The notes below the pieces were generated by a model. The model saw only the letters and a program-made list of their open reading frames with translations, was not told the origin of the DNA and searched no databases. A stretch of DNA of 64,000 bases from Deltaproteobacteria bacterium (GTDB lineage Bacteria; Desulfobacterota_D; UBA1144; Nemesobacterales; JAJCZQ01). Shown here piece by piece: positions 1 through 8,171 of this stretch (position 1 is the stretch's first letter; every line of letters begins with the position of its first letter). The stretch is from assembly GCA_029262335.1 (NCBI GenBank), contig JAJCZQ010000017.1:68033-132032 (forward strand), in the 5' to 3' direction. The position numbers and the translations under genes were made by a program.

Positions 1-529
1 TCTGAAGCTAATGTGCTTTATGAACTAGACGGTAAATCAGCACTCGATATATATAAAAAATATTTAGGCGATTATGCAGAAGGACTTCCCGCTACCGGCC
101 TGCTTTTCCCACTCAGTATAAGGAAAAACCTCGATGACGAGCCGATTGTACGCACACTGCTTGCCCTTGGAGAAGAAGGCGATAGTCTTATTTTTGCCGG
201 TAATATGGCTGAGGGATCGTACGTAAAATTTATGAAAGCCAATTTTGACAGACTGATAGACGGCGCAGTGGGAGCTGCAAACAACAGTATGAGCTTTTCC
301 TCTTATACATTTGAACCCGAGCTTGCAATACTTATAAGCTGCATTGGCAGAAAGATGATTTTAAAGCAAAGGGTTGAAGAAGAGGTTGAAGGAGTTGATG
401 AAGTGCTTGGCGGTCATTCCATACTTACAGGGTTCTATTCATACGGGGAAATTCCCCCCCCTTGTAAATGGTGATCCATGCGCTCTGCACAATCAAACTA
501 TGGTTATTACAGCTTTTTCAGAGAAATAA
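1..529 (+). CDS. FIST C-domain sensor protein, 3' end, apparent frameshift
   Basis: This is the C-terminal part of a FIST-domain protein, a putative small-ligand sensor family often encoded just upstream of histidine kinases. The frame is open from the left edge, so the gene starts outside the window. The motifs LYELDGKSALDIYKKYLG and TGFYSYGEI are typical of FIST_C. The ORF track stops at 474 in CKW, just after a run of eight C at 454-461. Dropping one C gives GEIPPLVNGDPCALHNQ followed by TMVITAFSEK and a stop at 527-529, the ending expected for the family. I therefore extend the gene to 529. The frameshift is either a homopolymer sequencing error or a real slippage site. The kinase start lies one base after this stop, so the two are probably co-transcribed and work as a sensor pair. 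Confidence 0.8.
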
Positions 530-530
530 T

Positions 531-3461
531 ATGGATCATTTACACAGTCTATTAAAAAGACAAATAAAGCGGAACCTTAAGGAAACTGACGATGTTCCAG
601 AAGATTTCCTTAATTTACTAAACAGTATAAGTGAAGCTTATAAAAGCTTTGATGATGACAGAAATATGCTGGAACGCTCACTTGAGCTGAGTTCGGAGGA
701 GCTTTTGTCCGCAAACATAGAGCAAAGGGGACTTTTCCAGTCCCTTCCCGATCTGATATTCGTTATTGATATTAATGGATTGATTCTGGACTGCCGGGGT
801 GGAAATGAATCCGATATGTTACTCCCAAGAAAAGAATATAGAAATAAGAATTTCCTGGGAATACCGAATGAAGATATTCGTGCAAGGATCAGGGAATCTA
901 TAGAAAAAGTTGTCAAATCAAAAGAGAATGCCTCATTTGAATACAGTCTCGATATATACGGTAAAAGAAATTTTTATGAGGCGCGATTATTAAAACTTGA
1001 CGATAAACGCATTATTATTGTAATTAAAAACTTTACCGAGAGAATTAAAACTGAGGAAATTCTGATGAATAATTTCCTCGAAATTTCGAAAAAGAATCTA
1101 TACGAATCTATTTTGAGTTCGGTCTCCCAGTCAGCACATAATACACCTGATGTTGATGAAATAATGAACACCACCATTGAATCTGTTTTTGATCAGGTTG
1201 ATTCAGTTGAATTTATATCTGTTTTTCAGGTTGAGGGTGACAATGCGGTATTAAAATCACAGAGGGGTTACCCGGACTGGTTTACTGAAAAAATCAAAGT
1301 AATTGATTCCCCTACCAGTGTAACACGGCAATGTGTAAAAAACGGGCAGTCCATACATGTAAACAATCCCGATGAAGACAGTTACCTTGGAAAAGCAGGC
1401 AGGGAACTCGGTATAAAGTCATATGTGTCCACACCAATATTCTTACACGGCAGGCCTACCGGGTGTATACACATACAGTCGACCATTACTGATGCATTTG
1501 ATAAGAATGATTTTAATTTTCTTGAAAGTCTAAGCCAGCAGATTGCAAATACAATTAATACTTCGCTCCATGCCCAGGCACTAAGGGAATCCGAGCAGCG
1601 TTACAAAACACTTTTTGAACAGTCACCCGACGCTATCTGCATTATAGATAAAAGTTTCAGGATAATACATTGTAACCAGAGCCTTGCCGATATATTTCAA
1701 TCCAGTTTTGAAAATATTATCGGTCTGGACCTTAATAAACTAAAAGACAAAGCTTTTGTACCCGTTGTTGAGAGGGCTTTTAATGGTGAGATATGTACAC
1801 ATACAACTTACTATGAGGCATCAACCAGTTCTGCAAAACTCTGGCTTAGTGCAAGGTTGGTACCCATTTACGGTAAGGATGAAGATGAAATTATAAGCGT
1901 AATGGGTGTTGTAGAAGATATTACAGAAAGAAAGATTGCCGAAACAAAATTAAAAGACAATGAAACAAGGTTCCGCCGGATAGTGGAAAATACCACAGAT
2001 ATAATTGTGGAGGCAAGTTTTGAAGGAAAGTTTCTTTACTTAAGCCCGAACGTGAAAGAAATAATGGGTTATGAAGAGGAAGAATTAATCGGTACAAGTA
2101 TTTTTGATAGGATACATCCCGATGACCTTGCCGCTGCGATCAAAGAGTTTTCAGGAACAATACAGGAAATGCGTAAGGGCGCCATGACTCTGAGAATGCA
2201 CCATAAAAACGGTGACTGGAAATGGCTGGACATTTCAGGAAGACCTTATACTACGTCGGACAACATAATTAAATCTGTTATTACAGCAAATGACATTACC
2301 GATAAAAAGAATCAGGAAGAAGAGACTATTAAGCTGCAAAAACTGGAATCCCTGAGTGTACTTGCAGGGGGTATTGCTCACGACTTTAACAATATTCTTA
2401 CAGTTGTAATAAGCAATCTTTCGCTGGCAGAGATGCATCTTGAAGGTAATTCGGAAGTTGTTGAGATGATATCTTCGGCACAAAGGGCATCTATGAGGGC
2501 AAGCGACCTGACCAACCAGTTAAGGACTTTTGCAAAGGGAAGTTCCCTGATTAAACAGGAAATGCTCCTGAACACATTTCTCGAAAAATCCATAAAATTT
2601 GCACTAATGGGTTCAAATGTATCTTGCGAATTTAATTTATCTGAAGACGTAGCTGTTGAGATTGATGAGAACCAGATCAGCCAGGTTGTAAACAACCTTA
2701 TTATTAATGCCAAGCAGGCAATGCCTAACGGTGGCCTGATTAAAATAACCAGTCAGGTAGCAGAGCTTACCGAAGAATCAGGACATAATCTCGAACCTGG
2801 AAAATATATAAAAATTTCTATTGAAGATGAGGGTGTTGGAATTGCAGGTGAAAACATTACTAAAATATTTGACCCCTATTATACGACAAAGGAAAAAGGA
2901 AGCGGCCTTGGACTTGCAACTTCATATTCTATAATACAAAAACATGACGGTTTAATTACTGTGAGTTCCAAATTGGGAGAAGGTACTGAATTTGTTATAC
3001 ACCTGCCCTGTATATCAAAGCATCTGTATTCCAACAACCTTCATTCCGAAGGCGATAATATGGATGTCAATCAGCAGGGGAAATTGCTCCTGATGGATGA
3101 TGAAGAGGAGTTAGTTGAGACGCTCAGTCTTATGTTAAAAAAGATTGGATACGAAGTAGATACCACAAGAAATGGGAATGAAGCCATTTCAGCTTATAAT
3201 AAGGCCCTGAAAAGCAGTAATTCTTATCTTGCGGTAATTCTGGATTTGACAATACCGGGAGGTATGGGCGGTGTTGAGACTGTTAAAAAATTAAAGGAAT
3301 TAGACCCTGATTCTTACTGTATTGTTTCCAGCGGTTATTCAGCAGACCCTGTAATAGAACAATACAGGGAACACGGATTTAGTGACTATCTTAATAAACC
3401 ATTTTCCGTAAATAAACTTAAGGAAGTATTGCACAAATTACAAAAACACCACGCAGGTTAG
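531..3461 (+). CDS. Hybrid histidine kinase, PAS-GAF-PAS-PAS-HisKA-HATPase-REC
   Basis: A soluble hybrid sensor kinase of 976 residues. I start it at ATG 531 (MDHLHSLLKRQ), not at 468 as in the ORF track, because the 468-530 stretch is really the end of the FIST gene and MDHLHSLLKRQ is the usual start of FIST-linked kinases. Domain order by eye: N-terminal coiled coil (1-65), PAS (about 67-170), GAF (about 190-343), PAS (about 357-467), PAS (about 477-590), HisKA with phospho-accepting His near 617 in GGIAHDFNNIL, HATPase with NNLIINAKQAM and GSGLGLATSY, and a C-terminal receiver (about 851-973) with acidic patch MDDEEE and Asp in ILDLTIPGG. No membrane segment is evident, so the signal probably comes from the cytoplasm, perhaps through the FIST partner. 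The output regulator is not identifiable here. Confidence 0.9.
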   Translation: MDHLHSLLKRQIKRNLKETDDVPEDFLNLLNSISEAYKSFDDDRNMLERSLELSSEELLSANIEQRGLFQSLPDLIFVIDINGLILDCRGGNESDMLLPRKEYRNKNFLGIPNEDIRARIRESIEKVVKSKENASFEYSLDIYGKRNFYEARLLKLDDKRIIIVIKNFTERIKTEEILMNNFLEISKKNLYESILSSVSQSAHNTPDVDEIMNTTIESVFDQVDSVEFISVFQVEGDNAVLKSQRGYPDWFTEKIKVIDSPTSVTRQCVKNGQSIHVNNPDEDSYLGKAGRELGIKSYVSTPIFLHGRPTGCIHIQSTITDAFDKNDFNFLESLSQQIANTINTSLHAQALRESEQRYKTLFEQSPDAICIIDKSFRIIHCNQSLADIFQSSFENIIGLDLNKLKDKAFVPVVERAFNGEICTHTTYYEASTSSAKLWLSARLVPIYGKDEDEIISVMGVVEDITERKIAETKLKDNETRFRRIVENTTDIIVEASFEGKFLYLSPNVKEIMGYEEEELIGTSIFDRIHPDDLAAAIKEFSGTIQEMRKGAMTLRMHHKNGDWKWLDISGRPYTTSDNIIKSVITANDITDKKNQEEETIKLQKLESLSVLAGGIAHDFNNILTVVISNLSLAEMHLEGNSEVVEMISSAQRASMRASDLTNQLRTFAKGSSLIKQEMLLNTFLEKSIKFALMGSNVSCEFNLSEDVAVEIDENQISQVVNNLIINAKQAMPNGGLIKITSQVAELTEESGHNLEPGKYIKISIEDEGVGIAGENITKIFDPYYTTKEKGSGLGLATSYSIIQKHDGLITVSSKLGEGTEFVIHLPCISKHLYSNNLHSEGDNMDVNQQGKLLLMDDEEELVETLSLMLKKIGYEVDTTRNGNEAISAYNKALKSSNSYLAVILDLTIPGGMGGVETVKKLKELDPDSYCIVSSGYSADPVIEQYREHGFSDYLNKPFSVNKLKEVLHKLQKHHAG

Positions 3462-3473
3462 TCTTCAGTTATT

Positions 3474-4124
3474 TCAACGCCCTGAGCTGGAAGGGAATAT
3501 AACAATCTTTTTGTAATCACCTTCGACAACTGTTTCAAAGGATATGCCTCTTTCGCGTTTTAAGGCTATGTAGGCCATTCTTCTTTCATTTGCGGGCATT
3601 CTGTCGAGTATATATCTTCTTTTGCTCTTTTTAACCTTCTGTACGGCTTCCGACACACGTTTGTTTACTATGTCTTCTTTTTTGCTGATATATCCGTCTA
3701 CGTCGATATAAACGCGCTTGTCACGGCCTGTCTCGCAGTCCTTGGCTGATATTCTGCCCACTATATATTCAAGTGCCTTAAGAGTCTCACCGCGTTTGCC
3801 GATAAGAAGCCCTTTGTCATCACTAAGATTGATTTCGAGTTTGATTCTGTCTGAAGTCTCAGAGAGAGCTACGGTCTGATTTTCTACAAGATAACCAAGT
3901 ATGTTTTCAAGTGTCTTTTTAGCTTTAAGCCCTTTTTCGCTGACCCCGTCACTCTTTAGTGTAACCTTTACTTTTGCCAGTCTTTCGCCAATTCCAAATA
4001 CACCCTTGGAGCCTTCTTTTATCACTTCTACGTCAATGTCACTTCTGGAAACACCAAGTTCTTCGCAAGCGTTGATTGTGGCTTCCGATACTGTCTTTCC
4101 TTCTTTTTCAATTTCTACAGGCAT
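3474..4124 (-). CDS. jag: Jag/KhpB RNA-binding protein (Jag-N, KH, R3H)
   Basis: RNA-binding protein of the Jag/KhpB family, which in other bacteria affects cell division and envelope synthesis after transcription. An N-terminal Jag domain (EGKTVSEATINACEELGV, then GSKGVFGIG) is followed by a KH domain with the GKRGETLKALEYI loop and a C-terminal R3H domain (MPANERRMAYIAL). The length, about 216 residues, is normal for Gram-negative forms. Two adjacent ATGs are possible. I use the second (4124) because GGAGG lies 6 nt upstream of it but only 3 nt from the first. It overlaps the yidC stop and is the last gene of the rpmH-rnpA-yidD-yidC-jag cluster. mnmE, often next, is absent. Confidence 0.93.
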   Translation of the reverse strand: MPVEIEKEGKTVSEATINACEELGVSRSDIDVEVIKEGSKGVFGIGERLAKVKVTLKSDGVSEKGLKAKKTLENILGYLVENQTVALSETSDRIKLEINLSDDKGLLIGKRGETLKALEYIVGRISAKDCETGRDKRVYIDVDGYISKKEDIVNKRVSEAVQKVKKSKRRYILDRMPANERRMAYIALKRERGISFETVVEGDYKKIVIFPSSSGR

Positions 4125-5836
4125 CATTTACCTCCTTGTACGACATGCATAGTCCGATTGATATATATTTGCTGGAATATAGAGAGAATATTACTTACAG
4201 TCCAATACAGTATCAACCCTGAAGGCAGGCTCCAGAACATCACTGTAAATATAATCGGCATAAACTGCATCATTTTCATTTGTAGTTCCATACTTTCACT
4301 TCCTGGAGCTGTCTGCGGGGTCATTTTTTGTGAAATAAACCAGGATACGCCCATTAGAAGCGGCAGTATTCTGAAAGGAAGCTCATAGCCGGCAACGAGT
4401 GGAATGTTAAAAAGGTGCTCCGGCTCGGCTAGGTCATTTATCCAGAGGAATGAACTCTGCCTGACATCTATGGAATAGAGAAGTACATCATAAAGTGCTA
4501 CGAATACCGGGAGCTGTAAAAGCAGCGGAAAACATCCCCCGAGACTGCTTAGAGGGTTTACACCGTTGTCCGTGTAAAGCTTCATAAGCTCGGCATTCTG
4601 TTTTTGTTTATCTTCTTTATATTTTTCTTTTAACGCATCTACCTTAGGCTTGATCGCCTGCATTTTGTTCTGCATTACCTTCATGGATCTCATGCTTTTT
4701 AAGGTAAGCGGAAGGAAAAGCACCCTTAATATCACCGTGATTGCGATAATTGATAAGCCGTAGTTATGTAATACTGAATTCAGTATCTTGAGGAACTTAA
4801 GCATTATCTTGGCAAGTATTCCGAGCCATCCCCAGTTTATCGCTTCGTTCAGCCCATAGCCTACAACATCAAGGTTTTTTGATTCTTTGGGGCCAAGGTA
4901 TGTTTTCCATTTAGTTGTGCTGTTGTTTCCGGCGTTTACAATTTCACGCGGATAAAAGAACTTTGCATTCAGTATCTGGTTGCTGTTTAAAGAGCTGTAG
5001 CTAAGTGTTGTATTACCGCCGATTTCGGGAATTACCGCATCAAGAAAATATTTGTCGGTAAGTCCAAACCAGTTTATCTGCCCGGTAAGCTGCTGAGTCT
5101 GTTTTGGCAGGCTGGATACTTTTTCTACTTCATTATTAATAAGGACTATGAGTTCGTCGCTGCTGTCTCCACGGCCTTTTTGTTCGATTTTGCCGAAAGC
5201 TTCAAAACCAAGCCCGTATTCTACTGAATTACCAGAGCTGTTGGTAAGAGTCATGGACTGATTAAGAAGGTAGTTATCAAGTTCAAACTCAATTGTTTTA
5301 GTTAATTTAAACCCATTCGGGTCATTGTAGGTAAGTGAAATCCCCTTGTTTGCATCAGTAAGTTCTATATTAGTAGAGCCGGAATAACTATAAGGTATAA
5401 GGTAAGGAACATTTGCCCCTTTTACATTCACCCTGGTTATTAACTGTTTATCACCGTTTATAATGTTTACAGGGGGAGAGTCCTTGGCGGTTGTTGCATT
5501 GTAATCCTTAAGACTCCATTCGGTAATTCTTCCGCCCAGTGTGTCAATTTTGGCGGTATAAATTGGTGAATTTACCGTTATTATTGTTCCACTGTCTTTA
5601 TTGAGCAGTTCATCGTAGTGGTTTACGTTTTCAGCAGCATTTGAAACAGCCTGCACAGGTGCTGAGGTCTGGGCATTGTTGTTGCCGGACGGGTCATTTT
5701 GAATGTTTTCGGTAGTTTGTGGGGTTACTGCTTTTTCTTCGTTTGTGGTTTTGCCGAAATAGTAGGAATATCCGAATATGATAAAAAACGAAAGGACCAG
5801 AAATAGTACGTAATTTAAAGTAAGTTTGCTATTCAT
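4124..5836 (-). CDS. yidC: Membrane protein insertase YidC
   Basis: Inner-membrane insertase that places proteins into the membrane alone or with SecYEG. At 570 residues it has the Gram-negative layout: an N-terminal membrane anchor (YVLFLVLSFFIIFGYSYYF), a low-complexity Gln/Asn/Thr linker, a large periplasmic beta domain (about 80-340) and the conserved core of five membrane segments. The core includes LRVLFLPLTLKSMRSMKVM, which carries the conserved hydrophilic-groove arginine, and NPLSSLGGCFPLLLQLPVF. It lies 9 nt downstream of yidD and overlaps jag, so co-expression is very likely. Confidence 0.97.
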   Translation of the reverse strand: MNSKLTLNYVLFLVLSFFIIFGYSYYFGKTTNEEKAVTPQTTENIQNDPSGNNNAQTSAPVQAVSNAAENVNHYDELLNKDSGTIITVNSPIYTAKIDTLGGRITEWSLKDYNATTAKDSPPVNIINGDKQLITRVNVKGANVPYLIPYSYSGSTNIELTDANKGISLTYNDPNGFKLTKTIEFELDNYLLNQSMTLTNSSGNSVEYGLGFEAFGKIEQKGRGDSSDELIVLINNEVEKVSSLPKQTQQLTGQINWFGLTDKYFLDAVIPEIGGNTTLSYSSLNSNQILNAKFFYPREIVNAGNNSTTKWKTYLGPKESKNLDVVGYGLNEAINWGWLGILAKIMLKFLKILNSVLHNYGLSIIAITVILRVLFLPLTLKSMRSMKVMQNKMQAIKPKVDALKEKYKEDKQKQNAELMKLYTDNGVNPLSSLGGCFPLLLQLPVFVALYDVLLYSIDVRQSSFLWINDLAEPEHLFNIPLVAGYELPFRILPLLMGVSWFISQKMTPQTAPGSESMELQMKMMQFMPIIFTVMFWSLPSGLILYWTVSNILSIFQQIYINRTMHVVQGGK

Positions 5837-5845
5837 CCATAATCC

Positions 5846-6088
5846 TTATTGTTCAGCAGTCTTCTTAACAACCGGATCATATCCGCCGGAACAAAAAGGA
5901 TGACACTTAGTGATTCTTTTCAGGCTGTACCAGATTCCCCGTAATACGCCGTGTTCAACTAAACATTCCTTAGTATAGTCTGAACAGCTGGGATAAAATC
6001 TGCAGGAATTTGGTAATAGGGGAGATACTAATTTTTTGTAAATGCTAATGAGAAATAAAAAAATATTTAAAAACAGTTTGTTAATCAT
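5846..6088 (-). CDS. yidD: Membrane protein insertion efficiency factor YidD
   Basis: Small membrane-associated protein (80 residues) that assists YidC-dependent insertion. It carries the family signature: YKKLVSPLLPNSCRFYPSCS, then HGVLRGIWYSLKRITKCHPF and GGYDPV. The three conserved cysteines are present. The start codon is one base after the rnpA stop (TGAGATG), so it is translationally coupled. Confidence 0.96.
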   Translation of the reverse strand: MINKLFLNIFLFLISIYKKLVSPLLPNSCRFYPSCSDYTKECLVEHGVLRGIWYSLKRITKCHPFCSGGYDPVVKKTAEQ

Positions 6089-6089
6089 C

Positions 6090-6437
6090 TCAATGCAAAT
6101 CTGGTGAATTACCTACCACGTCCCCGATCATCTTAAAATTCCAGCTTGAAATATCTTTCTTACAAACAAATATGATGTCGTTTGATCCAAAGAGCGGCTT
6201 ATTGTGCCTGAAATACTCTCTGAATATCCTTTTGATCCGATTTCTTATGACTGCTTTTGAAGAAATCTTTTTGCTTACTATATAACCAATGCGTGGATAA
6301 CCCAAATCGTTAGGACCATAGATCAGCTCAAAGCCCTCTGACCTTAGTCTTTTTCCACCCCTTAATAACTTCAAGAAATCTTTGCTGCTATGTAAAATCT
6401 GCTCCTTAGTAAGGTGCAAATTCACATCACTGTTCAT
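6090..6437 (-). CDS. rnpA: Ribonuclease P protein component
   Basis: Protein subunit of RNase P, which matures the 5' end of tRNAs together with the RnpB RNA (not in this window). At 115 residues it has normal length and the signature [13 protein letters not shown] preceded by [13 protein letters not shown]. The start overlaps the rpmH stop by 4 nt (ATGA). Confidence 0.96.
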   Translation of the reverse strand: MNSDVNLHLTKEQILHSSKDFLKLLRGGKRLRSEGFELIYGPNDLGYPRIGYIVSKKISSKAVIRNRIKRIFREYFRHNKPLFGSNDIIFVCKKDISSWNFKMIGDVVGNSPDLH

Positions 6438-6583
6438 TTCTTCCAGCGCTGCACGGTAAGGCTATGCCTTCCCTTTGCGATTCTTCTCTTAAGGGTACGC
6501 CTGCCTGCCTTCGTGCTTAACCTCTCACGAAAACCGTGCGTCCTCATTCTTTTTTTAACATGCGGTTGATATGTTCTTTTCAT
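6434..6583 (-). CDS. rpmH: Ribosomal protein L34
   Basis: A 49-residue ribosomal protein missed by the ORF track because of its size. The minus-strand reading begins [20 protein letters not shown] and continues with [19 protein letters not shown], ending VQRWKK, a full L34. It is the first gene of the rpmH-rnpA-yidD-yidC-jag cluster and overlaps rnpA by 4 nt. A modest promoter can be placed upstream on the minus strand: TTGACC at 6627-6622, 17 nt, TAGTTT at 6604-6599. Confidence 0.96.
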   Translation of the reverse strand: MKRTYQPHVKKRMRTHGFRERLSTKAGRRTLKRRIAKGRHSLTVQRWKK

Positions 6584-6894
6584 TTTTGTAAGCGAGTTAA
6601 ACTAACATGAATTAAATTAATGGTCAAGGATATAGTTTTTTTATTTTCTGTAACCTTTTAACTCTTGTTTTGTTAAATATTAGGTAGCAAAAAAAAATTG
6701 ACATAATATTGCTATAAAATTTTAATATGTTATTAAATTGAGTAGTTTCAGAAACGCAAATCTATACTAATTTCATCTTTTAGAAGTTTTACTAAATTAT
6801 CCAGCTACTAATTTCAAAAAAATAACTATTATTGACTAGATGAAAAATTGAATTATTTTGGATTAAAGATGTTTCGGGGAGAGAAGTTAAAAAA
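6584..6894. other. AT-rich intergenic region between rpmH and the transglycosylase gene
   Basis: A 311-nt divergent intergenic region with long A and T tracts and no coding potential that I can see. In many bacteria the region beside rpmH holds dnaA or the replication origin. Here dnaA is absent, and I find only one weak DnaA-box-like word (TTATCCAGC near 6797), so an origin is not supported. It holds candidate promoters for both flanking genes. Confidence 0.6.
6698..6726 (+). promoter_or_regulatory. Candidate sigma-70 promoter for the transglycosylase gene
   Basis: TTGACA (6698-6703), a 17-nt spacer and TTTAAT (6721-6726). The predicted leader before the ATG at 6895 would be about 160 nt, which is long but plausible. 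Confidence 0.5.
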
Positions 6895-7818
6895 ATGAAT
6901 TCGTTAAATGCAAAAGCAAAGGAATACTATAAAAAAACTGAGTCTTTTATGAATAAAATTGTTCTATATATACAAATGTTTTACAAACAGCTGATAAATC
7001 TGTTGGAAATTAATATACGCAAAGCAAAACCATACGTTGATGTAATCACATCAAACCTTAGCAGGGCAAAGGGTTTTATTATGGATCTATTTTTAAGGAA
7101 GCTTATCCATAATATAAAAAGCAGATGGGACGCGATTGATTTTAACAGGCGTTACCCGCTTTCGTCCAAGTACGGGATTGCATATGTACTTCTTATAGTG
7201 GTTGCACTTAACCTTACGGGATTTAATATTCTTCTGACCGGCAGCACCAATGACGCGCAGGTAAGAGAAGTTAACATTCTGAGTACTGTCAAAGTCGACA
7301 GCAAAGTTTCGGAAGAAAGTCAAAGCCTTGTTCCTGAGCTTGAGATATTTCAGCAGATTATAAGACACTCCGATATGGACCAGCACCTGGCACTTAAACT
7401 TGCAAGCATTATTAACAGTGAAAGTGAGAAATATAATATAGACCCATACCTTATTCTTTCTGTTATACAGGTAGAAAGCAGATTCTCTCCAAAGGCAGTT
7501 TCCCATAAGGGAGCCAGGGGGCTTATGCAGCTTATGCCTACAACCGGAAGATATGTAGCAAATAAATACGATCTTCCCCTAAAGAACACAAGGTCTCTTT
7601 TTGACCCGGTAACGAACATCAGGCTGGGTGTAGCTTATCTTTCATACCTTGAAAATATGTACGGTAATATGGACTACGCGCTGTTTGCCTATAATCACGG
7701 GCCTAAAAAAACCAGGCAGATTAAAAAAACATTCAGCAAAGCAAAACCTTATTACGTAAAAGCCGTAATGAATTTTAAAGAGTTTCTGGAAACCGAGAGA
7801 CTCGTTACAGAAAGTTAA
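6895..7818 (+). CDS. Membrane-anchored lytic murein transglycosylase (SLT domain)
   Basis: Peptidoglycan-cleaving lytic transglycosylase of 307 residues. Residues 1-85 are basic and cytoplasmic, a single membrane segment follows (about 92-115, YGIAYVLLIVVALNLTGFNI), and the C-terminal SLT/goose-lysozyme-like domain is periplasmic. Catalytic Glu is near residue 194 in VIQVESRFSPKAVS, followed by the family motifs GARGLMQLMPTT, NIRLGVAYLSYL and YALFAYNHGP. A long cytoplasmic N-terminal arm is unusual and may tether the enzyme to a cytoplasmic partner. The ATG is preceded by GGGGAGAGAAG. Confidence 0.9.
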   Translation: MNSLNAKAKEYYKKTESFMNKIVLYIQMFYKQLINLLEINIRKAKPYVDVITSNLSRAKGFIMDLFLRKLIHNIKSRWDAIDFNRRYPLSSKYGIAYVLLIVVALNLTGFNILLTGSTNDAQVREVNILSTVKVDSKVSEESQSLVPELEIFQQIIRHSDMDQHLALKLASIINSESEKYNIDPYLILSVIQVESRFSPKAVSHKGARGLMQLMPTTGRYVANKYDLPLKNTRSLFDPVTNIRLGVAYLSYLENMYGNMDYALFAYNHGPKKTRQIKKTFSKAKPYYVKAVMNFKEFLETERLVTES

Positions 7819-7859
7819 AGATTCGCACCTTTTTCCTTCCCCATTTAAGAATTTTATAA

Positions 7860-7888
7860 TTGACTTTTATCTAAATTCTTGCTAATAA
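7860..7888 (+). promoter_or_regulatory. Candidate promoter of the Na+-decarboxylase operon
   Basis: TTGACT (7860-7865), a 17-nt spacer and TAATAA (7883-7888), about 45 nt upstream of oadG. Confidence 0.5.
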
Positions 7889-7934
7889 TTAATTTCTCTA
7901 ACAATTTTAAAGGGGATTATTTTTAGCAGATATA

Positions 7935-8162
7935 ATGATATTAGAAGGTTTTAAATTGATGGTCCTTGGAATGGTCATAGTTTATATATTCCTGATAGTT
8001 CTGATGATATTTGTGGTATTGTCATCAAAATTATTTAAAGGTAGGGCTATGGCTGCCACGTCATCCGGTATGAGTCCTTCTTCTAAATCTGCTGATGAAT
8101 TAATTGCTGTGTTATCAGCCGCTGTATCTTCGTATCGCAATAGAAAAAAAGGTAGTAAATAG
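7935..8162 (+). CDS. oadG: Na+-pump decarboxylase gamma subunit (OadG-like)
   Basis: Small 75-residue membrane protein. It has one membrane segment (GFKLMVLGMVIVYIFLIVLM) and a basic tail (RNRKKGSK). The conserved GM.IVY.FL pattern and its position just before the alpha and beta subunits identify it as the gamma subunit, which holds the decarboxylase complex together. The alpha gene starts 9 nt after its stop. Confidence 0.85.
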   Translation: MILEGFKLMVLGMVIVYIFLIVLMIFVVLSSKLFKGRAMAATSSGMSPSSKSADELIAVLSAAVSSYRNRKKGSK

Positions 8163-8171
8163 GTTGGTGCT

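Noticed and set aside
468-530. Track N-terminus of the histidine kinase (MVIHALCTIK...)
   Set aside because: These bases encode the end of the FIST gene in another frame; the real kinase start is ATG 531.
6584-6894. Possible oriC beside rpmH
   Set aside because: Only one weak DnaA-box-like word and no dnaA or dnaN nearby. AT-richness alone is not enough.
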